64,000 nucleotides of DNA from Crocosphaera sp. UHCC 0190 (GTDB lineage: Bacteria > Cyanobacteriota > Cyanobacteriia > Cyanobacteriales > Microcystaceae): assembly GCF_034932065.1 (NCBI RefSeq), contig NZ_JAYGHP010000002.1, positions 248,001 to 312,000 of the forward strand, given 5' to 3'. Made by a program: the position numbers and the translations under genes. Numbering within the stretch: the stretch's first letter is position 1; every line of letters begins with the position of its first letter. The notes beneath the pieces were generated by a model that saw only the letters and a program-made list of their open reading frames with translations, was not told the origin of the DNA and did not search any database. This document shows positions 17,472-25,041 of this stretch, piece after piece.

Positions 17472-18740
17472 GTGAGTCACAACACCCTAATAGACACGCC
17501 AGCTAAAGCCTTTGATACCAATGAATTTGACACCTATGTGATGCACACCTATGGGCGGTTTCCTATCGCCATGGAACGAGGAGAAGGTTGTCATCTTTGG
17601 GACACGGAAGGAAAGGAATATCTTGATTTTGTGGCGGGTATTGCCACCTGTACCCTAGGCCATGCCCATCCTGCCCTAATTAAAACAGTAACCCAACAGA
17701 TCCAAAAGCTACACCATGTCTCCAATTTATACTATATTCCCCAACAAGGAGAACTGGCTCAGTGGATTGTGGAAAATTCCTGCGCGGATCGGGTCTTTTT
17801 CTGTAATTCTGGGGCAGAAGCTAACGAAGCAGCTATTAAACTGATTCGTAAATATGCCCATACTGTTCTCGACTTTTTAGAGCAACCGGTTATTTTAACC
17901 GCCAAAGGGAGTTTTCATGGACGAACTTTAGCCACCATTACCGCCACAGGACAACCCAAATATCAACAGGATTTTGCCCCTTTGATGCCTGGATTTGAAT
18001 ATGTTCCTTACAATGATATCAAAGCCGTTGAACACGCGATCGCTGATATTGATGAAGGCAACCGTCGGGTAGCAGCAATCATGTTAGAACCCTTACAAGG
18101 AGAAGGGGGAGTGCGCCCTGGTGATATGGATTATTTCTTGCGTCTGAGAAAGATTTGTGATGAGAATAATATTCTCTTGGTCTTTGATGAAGTCCAAGTG
18201 GGAGTGGGACGCACCGGAAAACTTTGGGGCTATGAAAATTTGGGGGTTGAACCTGATATCTTTACCAGCGCGAAAGGGTTAGCCGGGGGTATTCCCATTG
18301 GGGCCATGATGTGTAAAAAATTCTGCGATGTGTTTACCCCAGGAACCCACGCCAGCACCTTTGGCGGCAACCCCTTTGCTTGTGCTTCTGCTTTGACTGT
18401 TTTACACACCATTGAAAAAGATCATCTCTTACACAATGTACAAGCCCGTGGGGAACAATTACGCAGCAAATTGCGGGCGATCGCTCAAAAAGATCCTACC
18501 CTATTTACGGATGTACGAGGTTGGGGATTAATTAACGGTATGGAAATCAATGAGGAGATGTCTGTTACTGCTATTGATATTGTTAAGGCGGCCATGGAAG
18601 AAGGGTTATTATTAGCCCCGGCAGGTCCAAAAGTGTTACGCTTTGTTCCGCCTTTAATTGTGTCTGAGGAAGAGGTTAATCAAGCAGCCGCCATTCTTGA
18701 AAAAGCGATTAGTAAAGTCTGTTCAGCAACTGCTTGTTAA
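17472..18740 (+). CDS. argD: Acetylornithine aminotransferase
   Basis: 422 residues. A GTG start at 17472 has AGGAG nine bases upstream. Class III aminotransferase signature: FCNSGAEANEAAIKL, VFDEVQVGVGRTG and the PLP lysine in FTSAKGLAGGIPIGAM, then HASTFGGNPFA. The enzyme makes N-acetylornithine from N-acetylglutamate semialdehyde in arginine synthesis and may also act on succinyl-diaminopimelate. A hairpin follows the stop. No other arg gene is adjacent. Confidence 0.95.
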   Translation: MSHNTLIDTPAKAFDTNEFDTYVMHTYGRFPIAMERGEGCHLWDTEGKEYLDFVAGIATCTLGHAHPALIKTVTQQIQKLHHVSNLYYIPQQGELAQWIVENSCADRVFFCNSGAEANEAAIKLIRKYAHTVLDFLEQPVILTAKGSFHGRTLATITATGQPKYQQDFAPLMPGFEYVPYNDIKAVEHAIADIDEGNRRVAAIMLEPLQGEGGVRPGDMDYFLRLRKICDENNILLVFDEVQVGVGRTGKLWGYENLGVEPDIFTSAKGLAGGIPIGAMMCKKFCDVFTPGTHASTFGGNPFACASALTVLHTIEKDHLLHNVQARGEQLRSKLRAIAQKDPTLFTDVRGWGLINGMEINEEMSVTAIDIVKAAMEEGLLLAPAGPKVLRFVPPLIVSEEEVNQAAAILEKAISKVCSATAC

Positions 18741-18753
18741 TGGTTAATTAAGA

Positions 18754-18787
18754 AAGAGTGCGTTGCTCAATTAGCGCACTCTTAATT
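18754..18787 (+). terminator. Hairpin after argD
   Basis: AAGAGTGCG (18754-18762) pairs perfectly with CGCACTCTT (18775-18783) around a 12-base loop. It is followed by AATT only, so it is a moderate terminator or an mRNA 3' stabiliser. Confidence 0.65.
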
Positions 18788-18822
18788 ATGATAAGAAGTG
18801 GTGAGTTCTGAGAAAATTTTCT

Positions 18823-19161
18823 ATGAGTGAAGAATTAGCAAAACGCAAGTTATTGTCTGCCTTATGTCACGGTTCTATTTTTTTTAGTGCGACTGTTGTC
18901 TCAATTGGTATCCCAATTGCTATTTTATTTATTTCTGATGATGCCACCATTCAAAGTAATGCCAAAGAAGTCTTAAACTTTCACCTAAATATTTGGCTTT
19001 ATGGTATTATTTTTGGCATTCTTACTTTAATTATTATTGGTTGGCTATTGTTAGGAATTTTAGGAATTTTTACTTTAATTATGCCGATTCTTGCCATTAT
19101 TCAGGTATTAAGTGACCCGAATAAAATCTTTCGCTATCCTTTTATTTTTAGGGTTTTATAA
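18823..19161 (+). CDS. DUF4870 / Tic20-like small membrane protein
   Basis: 112 residues with about three membrane helices (roughly 15-40, 55-80, 80-102). The N-terminal LSALCHGSIFF and the mid-protein SNAKEVLNFHLNIW are typical of DUF4870 proteins. Integral membrane protein of unknown function; Tic20 of chloroplasts is a distant relative. ATG start. The muramidase gene starts 39 bp downstream, so co-transcription is possible. Confidence 0.8.
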   Translation: MSEELAKRKLLSALCHGSIFFSATVVSIGIPIAILFISDDATIQSNAKEVLNFHLNIWLYGIIFGILTLIIIGWLLLGILGIFTLIMPILAIIQVLSDPNKIFRYPFIFRVL

Positions 19162-19200
19162 GATCTTCACGATCATCAAACATATTGTTGAGGTTGAGTT

Positions 19201-19869
19201 TTGCGGAAAAATACTAATCCCTATGATTACCCATTTCGCCGTATTTATCAAACCTTTATTACTTCTGTTGTTTTAATGACAGGAGGTTGGTTATTATACT
19301 CATCAATTCATGATTTTAATCCCTTTTCTCTTTTTCCTAAAACCCAATCAACCGCTAAAATTCAACCCTTAGTCATGAAAGGGGGCGATCCCTATATTCG
19401 GGCATTAATGCGGACAATTACTGCTAGTGAGGCAAATGTCAGCAAACCTTACCATGTTCTCTATGGGGGTCAATATGTCTCGAATTTAGACCAACATCCT
19501 GACATTTGTATTAGGATTGTAACCGGCCCCAATCAAGGAAACTGTACCACCGCAGCCGGGCGATATCAATTCCTAAATACTACCTGGGCCAGCAAAGCTA
19601 AACGATATCATCCCAACTCTTCAGGACTATTTTGGTGGAAATCCTACAGTTTTGAACCCGAATATCAAGATAAGGTCGTTTATCGTTGGTTAAGCGATCC
19701 GAAAGCCTGGGGAGTGAATATTTCCCAATTATTGCAAGCCGGCAAAATTGAGGAGGTATTACGATTACTATCAGGAACTTGGACAAGTTTAGGCTATGGT
19801 ATTGAAACCAATTCTATGAGTTCCCATTTGCCTAAAATTTATCAGCAAATGTTACAAGAAGAACTTTGA
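19201..19869 (+). CDS. Membrane-anchored GH104-like muramidase (lambda endolysin-like)
   Basis: 222 residues from a TTG at 19201. An N-terminal membrane segment (about 17-37) is followed by a periplasmic catalytic domain. LMRTITASEA, PYHVLYGG, HPDICIRI and TAAGRYQFLNTTW match the lambda-endolysin/GH104 lytic transglycosylase layout, with the early Glu of the ASEA segment as the probable acid. The LSGTWTSLGYG region near the end is also family-like. It probably cleaves peptidoglycan in wall turnover. Such chromosomal copies are common in cyanobacteria, so it is not evidence for a prophage. Confidence 0.82.
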   Translation: MRKNTNPYDYPFRRIYQTFITSVVLMTGGWLLYSSIHDFNPFSLFPKTQSTAKIQPLVMKGGDPYIRALMRTITASEANVSKPYHVLYGGQYVSNLDQHPDICIRIVTGPNQGNCTTAAGRYQFLNTTWASKAKRYHPNSSGLFWWKSYSFEPEYQDKVVYRWLSDPKAWGVNISQLLQAGKIEEVLRLLSGTWTSLGYGIETNSMSSHLPKIYQQMLQEEL

Positions 19870-19985
19870 ATCTAAATACTCCTAATAAGCGATCACTCAC
19901 CATGTTAGACTTGACCTAATCACAAACTTTGGACGAAGAAAAAAGTTTTTTCTTCTGTCAAATTCAGCATCTAATGGAGTAATTT

Positions 19986-20948
19986 ATGCCTTACACCGTT
20001 GATACAGCACGTAATATCTTTTCCAATACCTTGGCCGCAGATGCTGTTCCCGCAACAACAGCCCGTTTTAACCAGCTTAGTGCAGAAGATCAACTGGCGT
20101 TGATTTGGTTTGCTTACTTAGAAATGGGAAAAAACATTACGATTGCGGCTCCTGGAGCGGCTAATATGCAGTTTGCTGAATTGACTTTGGCACAGATTAA
20201 GGAAATGTCCTTCAGGGAACAATCCCAAGCCATGTGCGATCTAGCCAATCGGATCGATACCCCCATCAATCGTACCTATGCAACATGGACGGCCAACATT
20301 AAGCTGGGCTTTTGGTATCGTCTAGGTCAATGGATGTCCGAAGGATTTGTTGCTCCCATTCCTCCCGGTTATCAACTTTCTGCGAATGCTTCGGCAATTC
20401 TCGCAACCATTTGTAGTCTTGAACCCGGACAGCAAATCACTGTTTTGAGAAATGCAGTGGTAGACATGGGCTATGATCCGAACAAGATTCAGGACTATCA
20501 GCGTCTATCTGAACCTGTCGTTGTACCCACGGAAGTCTCTAAGCGCGAAAAGGTGACTATCGAAGGAATTGATAATCCCACCATTATTCAATATATGACC
20601 AATCTCAATGCCAATGATTTTGATGCCCTGATTAAATTGTTTGCAGAAGATGGTGCGCTCCAACCGCCTTTCCAACGCCCTATTGTGGGAAAAGAATCTA
20701 TACTTCGTTTCTTTAGAGAAGAATGTCAAAATCTTAAACTTGTACCTGAACGGGGTGTGAGTGAACCAGCTAATGATGATTTCCTGCAAATTAAGGTCAC
20801 TGGGACTTGTCAAACCCCTTGGTTTGGTGCAAATGTCGGCATGAATATTGCTTGGCGTTTTCTGTTAAATCCTGATGGCCAAATATTCTTTGTTGCGGTT
20901 GATTTATTGGCATCTGCCAAGGAACTTTTAAACTTGGTGCGTAAATAG
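19986..20948 (+). CDS. ocp: Orange carotenoid protein
   Basis: 320 residues. The N-terminal carotenoid-binding domain spans about 1-160 and the C-terminal NTF2-like domain about 193-315. Key residues known from Synechocystis OCP are present: Y44, W110 and R155 in the N-domain. The tyrosine and tryptophan that bind the keto group are at Y203 and W290, shifted by two because of a longer linker, and the glutamate partner of R155 is E246. Blue-green light converts OCP to the red form, which binds phycobilisomes and quenches excitation. The residues fit the photoactive OCP1 type. ATG start. A strong terminator follows, then crtW and frp. Confidence 0.98.
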   Translation: MPYTVDTARNIFSNTLAADAVPATTARFNQLSAEDQLALIWFAYLEMGKNITIAAPGAANMQFAELTLAQIKEMSFREQSQAMCDLANRIDTPINRTYATWTANIKLGFWYRLGQWMSEGFVAPIPPGYQLSANASAILATICSLEPGQQITVLRNAVVDMGYDPNKIQDYQRLSEPVVVPTEVSKREKVTIEGIDNPTIIQYMTNLNANDFDALIKLFAEDGALQPPFQRPIVGKESILRFFREECQNLKLVPERGVSEPANDDFLQIKVTGTCQTPWFGANVGMNIAWRFLLNPDGQIFFVAVDLLASAKELLNLVRK

Positions 20949-21006
20949 AGACTTGTTGGCGATTTGGACTGGGATATCTCCAAATTTTTCTGCTGACTAA
21001 AATGAG

Positions 21007-21032
21007 AGCGTCCTCAGAGGGGACGCTTTTTT
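21007..21032 (+). terminator. Strong terminator between ocp and crtW
   Basis: AGCGTCC (21007-21013) pairs with GGACGCT (21021-21027), loop TCAGAGG, followed by TTTTTT. It lies inside a possible N-terminal extension of the crtW frame, which argues that crtW starts after it and is expressed by read-through or its own promoter. Confidence 0.85.
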
Positions 21033-21052
21033 GTCAACCTACAACGGAAATC

Positions 21053-21799
21053 ATGGTATTACAGAAACAGGAATCATATTTGGGTTTATGGCTGGCGATC
21101 GCTATTCTTTTATTGTGGCTAAGCAGTGGCCTTGTCCTCATGGCTTTTCCCCTGACCCAGATGAGTTGGATGGTGATCGCCGTAGGAGTAGGGGTTCGCT
21201 CTTTTTTACACACAGGGTTATTTATCCTTGCCCATGATGCGATGCATGGCAATCTCGTTCCTCACAATCTTCTTCTCAACCAAAAAATAGGTCAAATAGC
21301 CGTCAGTTTATATGCTTGCTTGTCCTATGAAAATTGTCAAAACAATCATCAAAATCACCATTTAAACCCGGCACAAATTGGCGATCCTGACTTCCATGAT
21401 GGAGTCCATTGTCAGGCAATTTTTTGGTATTGTAAATTCCTGTGCAGTTACTTTTCTGTTGCCCAATTTATCAAATTTTTGGGGGCGATCGCTCTATTGT
21501 CTCTCTTTTTTCATGCTTTATTTGATGTTGCTTACTTAAATTTATTACTATTTTTCCTGGTTCCTCTGGTCTTGAGTTCGCTTCAGCTTTTCTTTTTTGG
21601 GACATATTTGCCTCATGGCAAAGCCATATCTTGGCCAAACAGGGCGCACCCCACTCATTTTTTAGGGAATTGCTGGTCCTTACTAACTTGTTATCACTTT
21701 GGCTTCTATCATCAAGAACACCACGCTTTTCCCCAAATTCCTTGGTTTCAACTGCCTCAAGCAACTTTCATTTCCCAAAGTCACCAAAAACTATTATAA
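21053..21799 (+). CDS. crtW: Beta-carotene ketolase (CrtW type)
   Basis: 248 residues from the ATG at 21053. An upstream in-frame ATG at 21002 would put the ocp terminator inside the gene and is rejected. Membrane di-iron fold with the three His clusters: HDAMHG, NHHQNHH-like (NNHQNHHLNPAQIGDPDFH, read as NNHQNHH then DPDFH), and the FYHQEHHAFPQIPW region, plus FFGTYLPHG. It adds 4-keto groups to beta-carotene and makes echinenone and canthaxanthin, the carotenoids OCP needs. Its place between ocp and frp fits supply of the OCP pigment. Confidence 0.92.
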   Translation: MVLQKQESYLGLWLAIAILLLWLSSGLVLMAFPLTQMSWMVIAVGVGVRSFLHTGLFILAHDAMHGNLVPHNLLLNQKIGQIAVSLYACLSYENCQNNHQNHHLNPAQIGDPDFHDGVHCQAIFWYCKFLCSYFSVAQFIKFLGAIALLSLFFHALFDVAYLNLLLFFLVPLVLSSLQLFFFGTYLPHGKAISWPNRAHPTHFLGNCWSLLTCYHFGFYHQEHHAFPQIPWFQLPQATFISQSHQKLL

Positions 21800-21939
21800 T
21801 TAGCATTGATATAGCACAATACCATAGGCAATAGACAATAAGCACTAGCTCACGACTTTTGAGGATCTAGTAGCCTATGCTTTGACGGCTAGATCAGAAA
21901 AATAATGTTCTTAGATTGTATAAATTCAAAAAACTATTA

Positions 21940-22275
21940 ATGCTGACAATGCCCCTTTCTGAAACTCAATGGTCACCTCAAGAAGAAAAAGTTGCCAAGG
22001 CTGCTTTTGATACAGCCTATCGTCGTGAAGTCGCTTCAATGATGGCAGAAGTTAAACAACAAGCTCAAAAAGCGACCAATCCAGATGAACTATGGAAACT
22101 GCATGATTTTCTCAGTGCAAGAAGGCATGATCTCGATGGTAAATATGATTTTCGTAGTTCGATGTTAATTTTTGTCTTTGCTCAATTGCTCAAAGAAGAC
22201 TGGTTAGAAATTGGGGAATTACAAGGATTGAGTGCCGATAAGATCGCCAAGGTAAAAGCACTTTCTCTAATTTGA
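21940..22275 (+). CDS. frp: Fluorescence recovery protein
   Basis: 111 residues from the ATG at 21940; the frame is open to a TTG at 21916 and another ATG lies at 21949. The DELWKLHDFLSARRHDLDGKY region (WKLHDFLSARRHDLDGKY) holds the conserved Trp, His, Asp and Arg residues known to be needed for OCP interaction. FRP is a helical dimer that speeds detachment of red OCP from phycobilisomes and its return to orange, and so ends photoprotection. It sits 140 bp after crtW and completes the ocp-crtW-frp set. Confidence 0.93.
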   Translation: MLTMPLSETQWSPQEEKVAKAAFDTAYRREVASMMAEVKQQAQKATNPDELWKLHDFLSARRHDLDGKYDFRSSMLIFVFAQLLKEDWLEIGELQGLSADKIAKVKALSLI

Positions 22276-22384
22276 TTTAGTGTCAGGAATTTATCAAGCG
22301 ATCACTAGAAAAAAGGCTACAACCCTCTTCCCTTTTGCCTTGCTAAAACGCATTTTAAATGGGTTTTAGCTTATTCCCTATCCT

Positions 22385-23734
22385 CTAAGAAAGACTCAAT
22401 TTTTGCTGAGTTTTATTAACTGATTCTGCCTCGTCTACACTGTGGATTAATAAAGCTGCTACCATGAGAGAAAAGCCACCTAAAACAACAACAAGTAGAC
22501 GATTACTTCCTAAAAAATTGTGCATAATCCAACCTAAACCAAGGGCAGCAAAAATTTGAGGAATAACAATAAAGGCGTTAAAAAGTCCCATGTATAGTCC
22601 CATATTTTTCTCAGGAATCGTCGGCGATAACAGGGCATAGGGAATGGCTAAGGTACTTGACCAAGCCATGCCAAAACCGACCATTGGTAACAGAATAAAA
22701 TAGGGATTTTCTATCCAGAATAAGGAAATAATTCCCACTCCGCCGCACAATAAACAAACAGAATGGGTGATTTTTTTACTGGTTATTTCTGTTAGTTTTG
22801 GTAACAGCCAAGAAAAGAGAAAACACACCCCATTGTAAACAGCAATACAAATTCCTGCCCATTCAATTCCTTCCGTATAAAGGGTTGAATTTTCGTTGAC
22901 TGCTCCAAAGATATTATGAGCAACGGCCGGGGGAAAATACAAAAATAAACAAAAGATACCTAACCAGGTAAAAAACTGCACAATTGCCAATTGTTTCATG
23001 GTGTTTGGCATGGCTTTAATTAAGGAAAAAATTTCCAGAAATTTATTGCCTATACTTTGATTTTTTACGGATTTTTGTAAGGCTTCTAAATTTTTTGGTG
23101 GTTTTTCTTCTGTCGTTAATACTGTCCAAAGGACGGTACTAAAAAAAACAAAAGCCCCGATATAAAAAGAGACTTTAACAGTAAGGGGAATGGTATTCGG
23201 TGCAGGAGAATGATTATTTAAGTTGAATAAATGAGTCAATATCCAGGGAGAAAGAGAGGCAATAACGGCTCCTGAACCGATAAAAAAGCTTTGCATGGCA
23301 AAGCCTTTTGTATGCTGTTTTTTGGGGAGTAAATCAGCAATAAAAGCCCGAAAAGGTTCCATACTAATATTAACTGATGTGTCTAAAATCCACAACAATC
23401 CAGCAGCTATCCACAGGTTTGAAGCGTTAGGCATTAAGATTAAAGCCAAGGAACTTAAAATTGCACCGACTAAAAAATAAGGTCTTCTTCGGCCTAAAGG
23501 GCCCCAAGTGTGATCACTCATATAACCAATAATGGGTTGAGCAATTAAACCACTTACTGGGGCCGCTAACCAAAGTAAGGGAATTTGTTCAGGATTAGCC
23601 CCTAAATATTCATAAATTGCACTGGTATTGGCCATTTGTAAAGCCCACCCATATTGGATGCCAAAAAAACCAAAACTCATGTTCCAAAGTTCTAAGAAAT
23701 TTCGAGTTCTTTTTTGGGGGTTTACAACCGTCAT
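22385..23734 (-). CDS. MFS sugar transporter (SLC45/sucrose-maltose-like)
   Basis: 449 residues with about 12 predicted membrane helices. LELWNMSFGFFGIQYGWALQ (LELWNMSFGFFGIQYGW) and GYMSDHTWGPLGRRRPYF, with the RxGRRRPY signature in loop 2-3, are typical of the sucrose/maltose proton-symporter (GPH/SLC45-like) branch. It is probably a proton-coupled disaccharide importer or exporter. The gene is convergent with frp and 52 bp after the gpsA stop-side neighbour, in the same direction as gpsA (upstream). The substrate cannot be read from sequence. Confidence 0.82.
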   Translation of the reverse strand: MTVVNPQKRTRNFLELWNMSFGFFGIQYGWALQMANTSAIYEYLGANPEQIPLLWLAAPVSGLIAQPIIGYMSDHTWGPLGRRRPYFLVGAILSSLALILMPNASNLWIAAGLLWILDTSVNISMEPFRAFIADLLPKKQHTKGFAMQSFFIGSGAVIASLSPWILTHLFNLNNHSPAPNTIPLTVKVSFYIGAFVFFSTVLWTVLTTEEKPPKNLEALQKSVKNQSIGNKFLEIFSLIKAMPNTMKQLAIVQFFTWLGIFCLFLYFPPAVAHNIFGAVNENSTLYTEGIEWAGICIAVYNGVCFLFSWLLPKLTEITSKKITHSVCLLCGGVGIISLFWIENPYFILLPMVGFGMAWSSTLAIPYALLSPTIPEKNMGLYMGLFNAFIVIPQIFAALGLGWIMHNFLGSNRLLVVVLGGFSLMVAALLIHSVDEAESVNKTQQKLSLS

Positions 23735-23826
23735 AATCTCATAATCTCAATCAACAACAAAGAAGCCATTAGCTGATTTTTTGGGTTTTTAGCTAATGGC
23801 TGATTTAACAACTCGGTAGTCTTCAG

Positions 23827-24774
23827 TTAAGTAAAATCTAGGTCATCAAACTCCGCTTTAAGATCTCTGGCCATTAATTCTTGGACAGCTTCTTGTGCGG
23901 TAATTTTGCCATTTAACAGTCGGTAAACTTGGCGGGAAATGGGAATGGCTATTCTGTATTTCTTAGCTAAATCTACCAACACATTCGCCGTATTAACCCC
24001 TTCTGCCGTACTTTTTAAATCTAGGAGAATTTCCTCTAAGGTTTTCCCTTGAGAAAGACCATAACCGACGCGATAATTACGGGATAAAGAACTATCACAA
24101 GTTGCCATTAAATCCCCCAATCCTGATAGGCCAAAGAAAGTTTCTGGGGAAGCTCCTAATTCCATTCCGACACGAATCATTTCCGGTAACGCACGGGTTA
24201 ATAGGGCAGATTTGGCATTAGTTCCTAACTGTAAGCCATCACAAACCCCAGAAGCGATCGCCATGACATTTTTCAGGGTTCCTCCTAATTCTGTACCGAT
24301 GGGATCATTGTTCACGTAAACCCGAAAAATATCCGATGAAAAGATTTCTTGCACAGTTTCTGCGGCGGTTATATTCTCACTAGAAACAACGGTGGCCGCG
24401 GGCAGTCCTTTTTTAATTTCTTCTGATAAATTGGGCCCTGATAATACCACCACGGGATGGGTAGGAAAGGTTTCTTGCCAAATTTGAGAAGGGGTTAAGG
24501 TTGTAACAGGATCTAATCCTTTTGTTGCACTGACAAAAATGGTTTCTTCGGGAATTTTTAAGGCTTGAAGTTTCTCAATAGTCGGTCTTACCCCTTTCAT
24601 GGAAACTGCAGAAACAATGACCGATGCTTCCTGAACAATATCGGCTAAAGATTCTGTACTTTTTCGTGACCAGATTCGGACATTATTCTGATCATTATAT
24701 TTGGCTAAGGTGGCTAATGCTTGTCCCCATAATCCTGCACCGATGATGGTTAAGTTAATCTTTTTATTCGTCAT
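23827..24774 (-). CDS. gpsA: NAD(P)H-dependent glycerol-3-phosphate dehydrogenase
   Basis: 315 residues. Rossmann motif TIIGAGLWGQALA, LSGPNLSEEI, the catalytic-lysine segment GGTLKNVMAIASGVCDGLQLG (GGTLKNVMAIASGVCDG) and FFGLSGLGDLMATC. It reduces dihydroxyacetone phosphate to sn-glycerol 3-phosphate, the backbone precursor for membrane lipids. ATG start. It lies upstream of the MFS gene on the same strand (92-bp gap). Together with glpD in this window the cell can make and oxidise the same metabolite. Confidence 0.96.
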   Translation of the reverse strand: MTNKKINLTIIGAGLWGQALATLAKYNDQNNVRIWSRKSTESLADIVQEASVIVSAVSMKGVRPTIEKLQALKIPEETIFVSATKGLDPVTTLTPSQIWQETFPTHPVVVLSGPNLSEEIKKGLPAATVVSSENITAAETVQEIFSSDIFRVYVNNDPIGTELGGTLKNVMAIASGVCDGLQLGTNAKSALLTRALPEMIRVGMELGASPETFFGLSGLGDLMATCDSSLSRNYRVGYGLSQGKTLEEILLDLKSTAEGVNTANVLVDLAKKYRIAIPISRQVYRLLNGKITAQEAVQELMARDLKAEFDDLDFT

Positions 24775-25041
24775 GGAATTTGGTTTATTACTAACAACTT
24801 TTCAGGGTCGCTCTAATATTTTAGGTTAGCGTCTACAGCTATTTCTCAATCATCCCCCTTATTATAGCACTATGATATAACTGTCTTTTAAAGTAACAAG
24901 CTTACTTGATTTTTAGATATAACCAAACAACTAACCGCTAGTTGATGGTTGTTGATAAAATAAAAATACTCTAAAATTTAATCTGTGTTTCCTTGTGAGA
25001 CTCGATAATGAAGAGCAAACTCCTGTTGACCCCTAAAAATC

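Noticed and set aside
19201-19869. Phage endolysin-like gene as evidence of a prophage
   Set aside because: No other phage genes are nearby, the protein has a membrane anchor, and chromosomal GH104-like muramidases are ordinary in cyanobacteria.
21002-21052. N-terminal extension of crtW from the ATG at 21002
   Set aside because: The extension would be encoded by the ocp terminator hairpin and its T-run; the family start fits the ATG at 21053.
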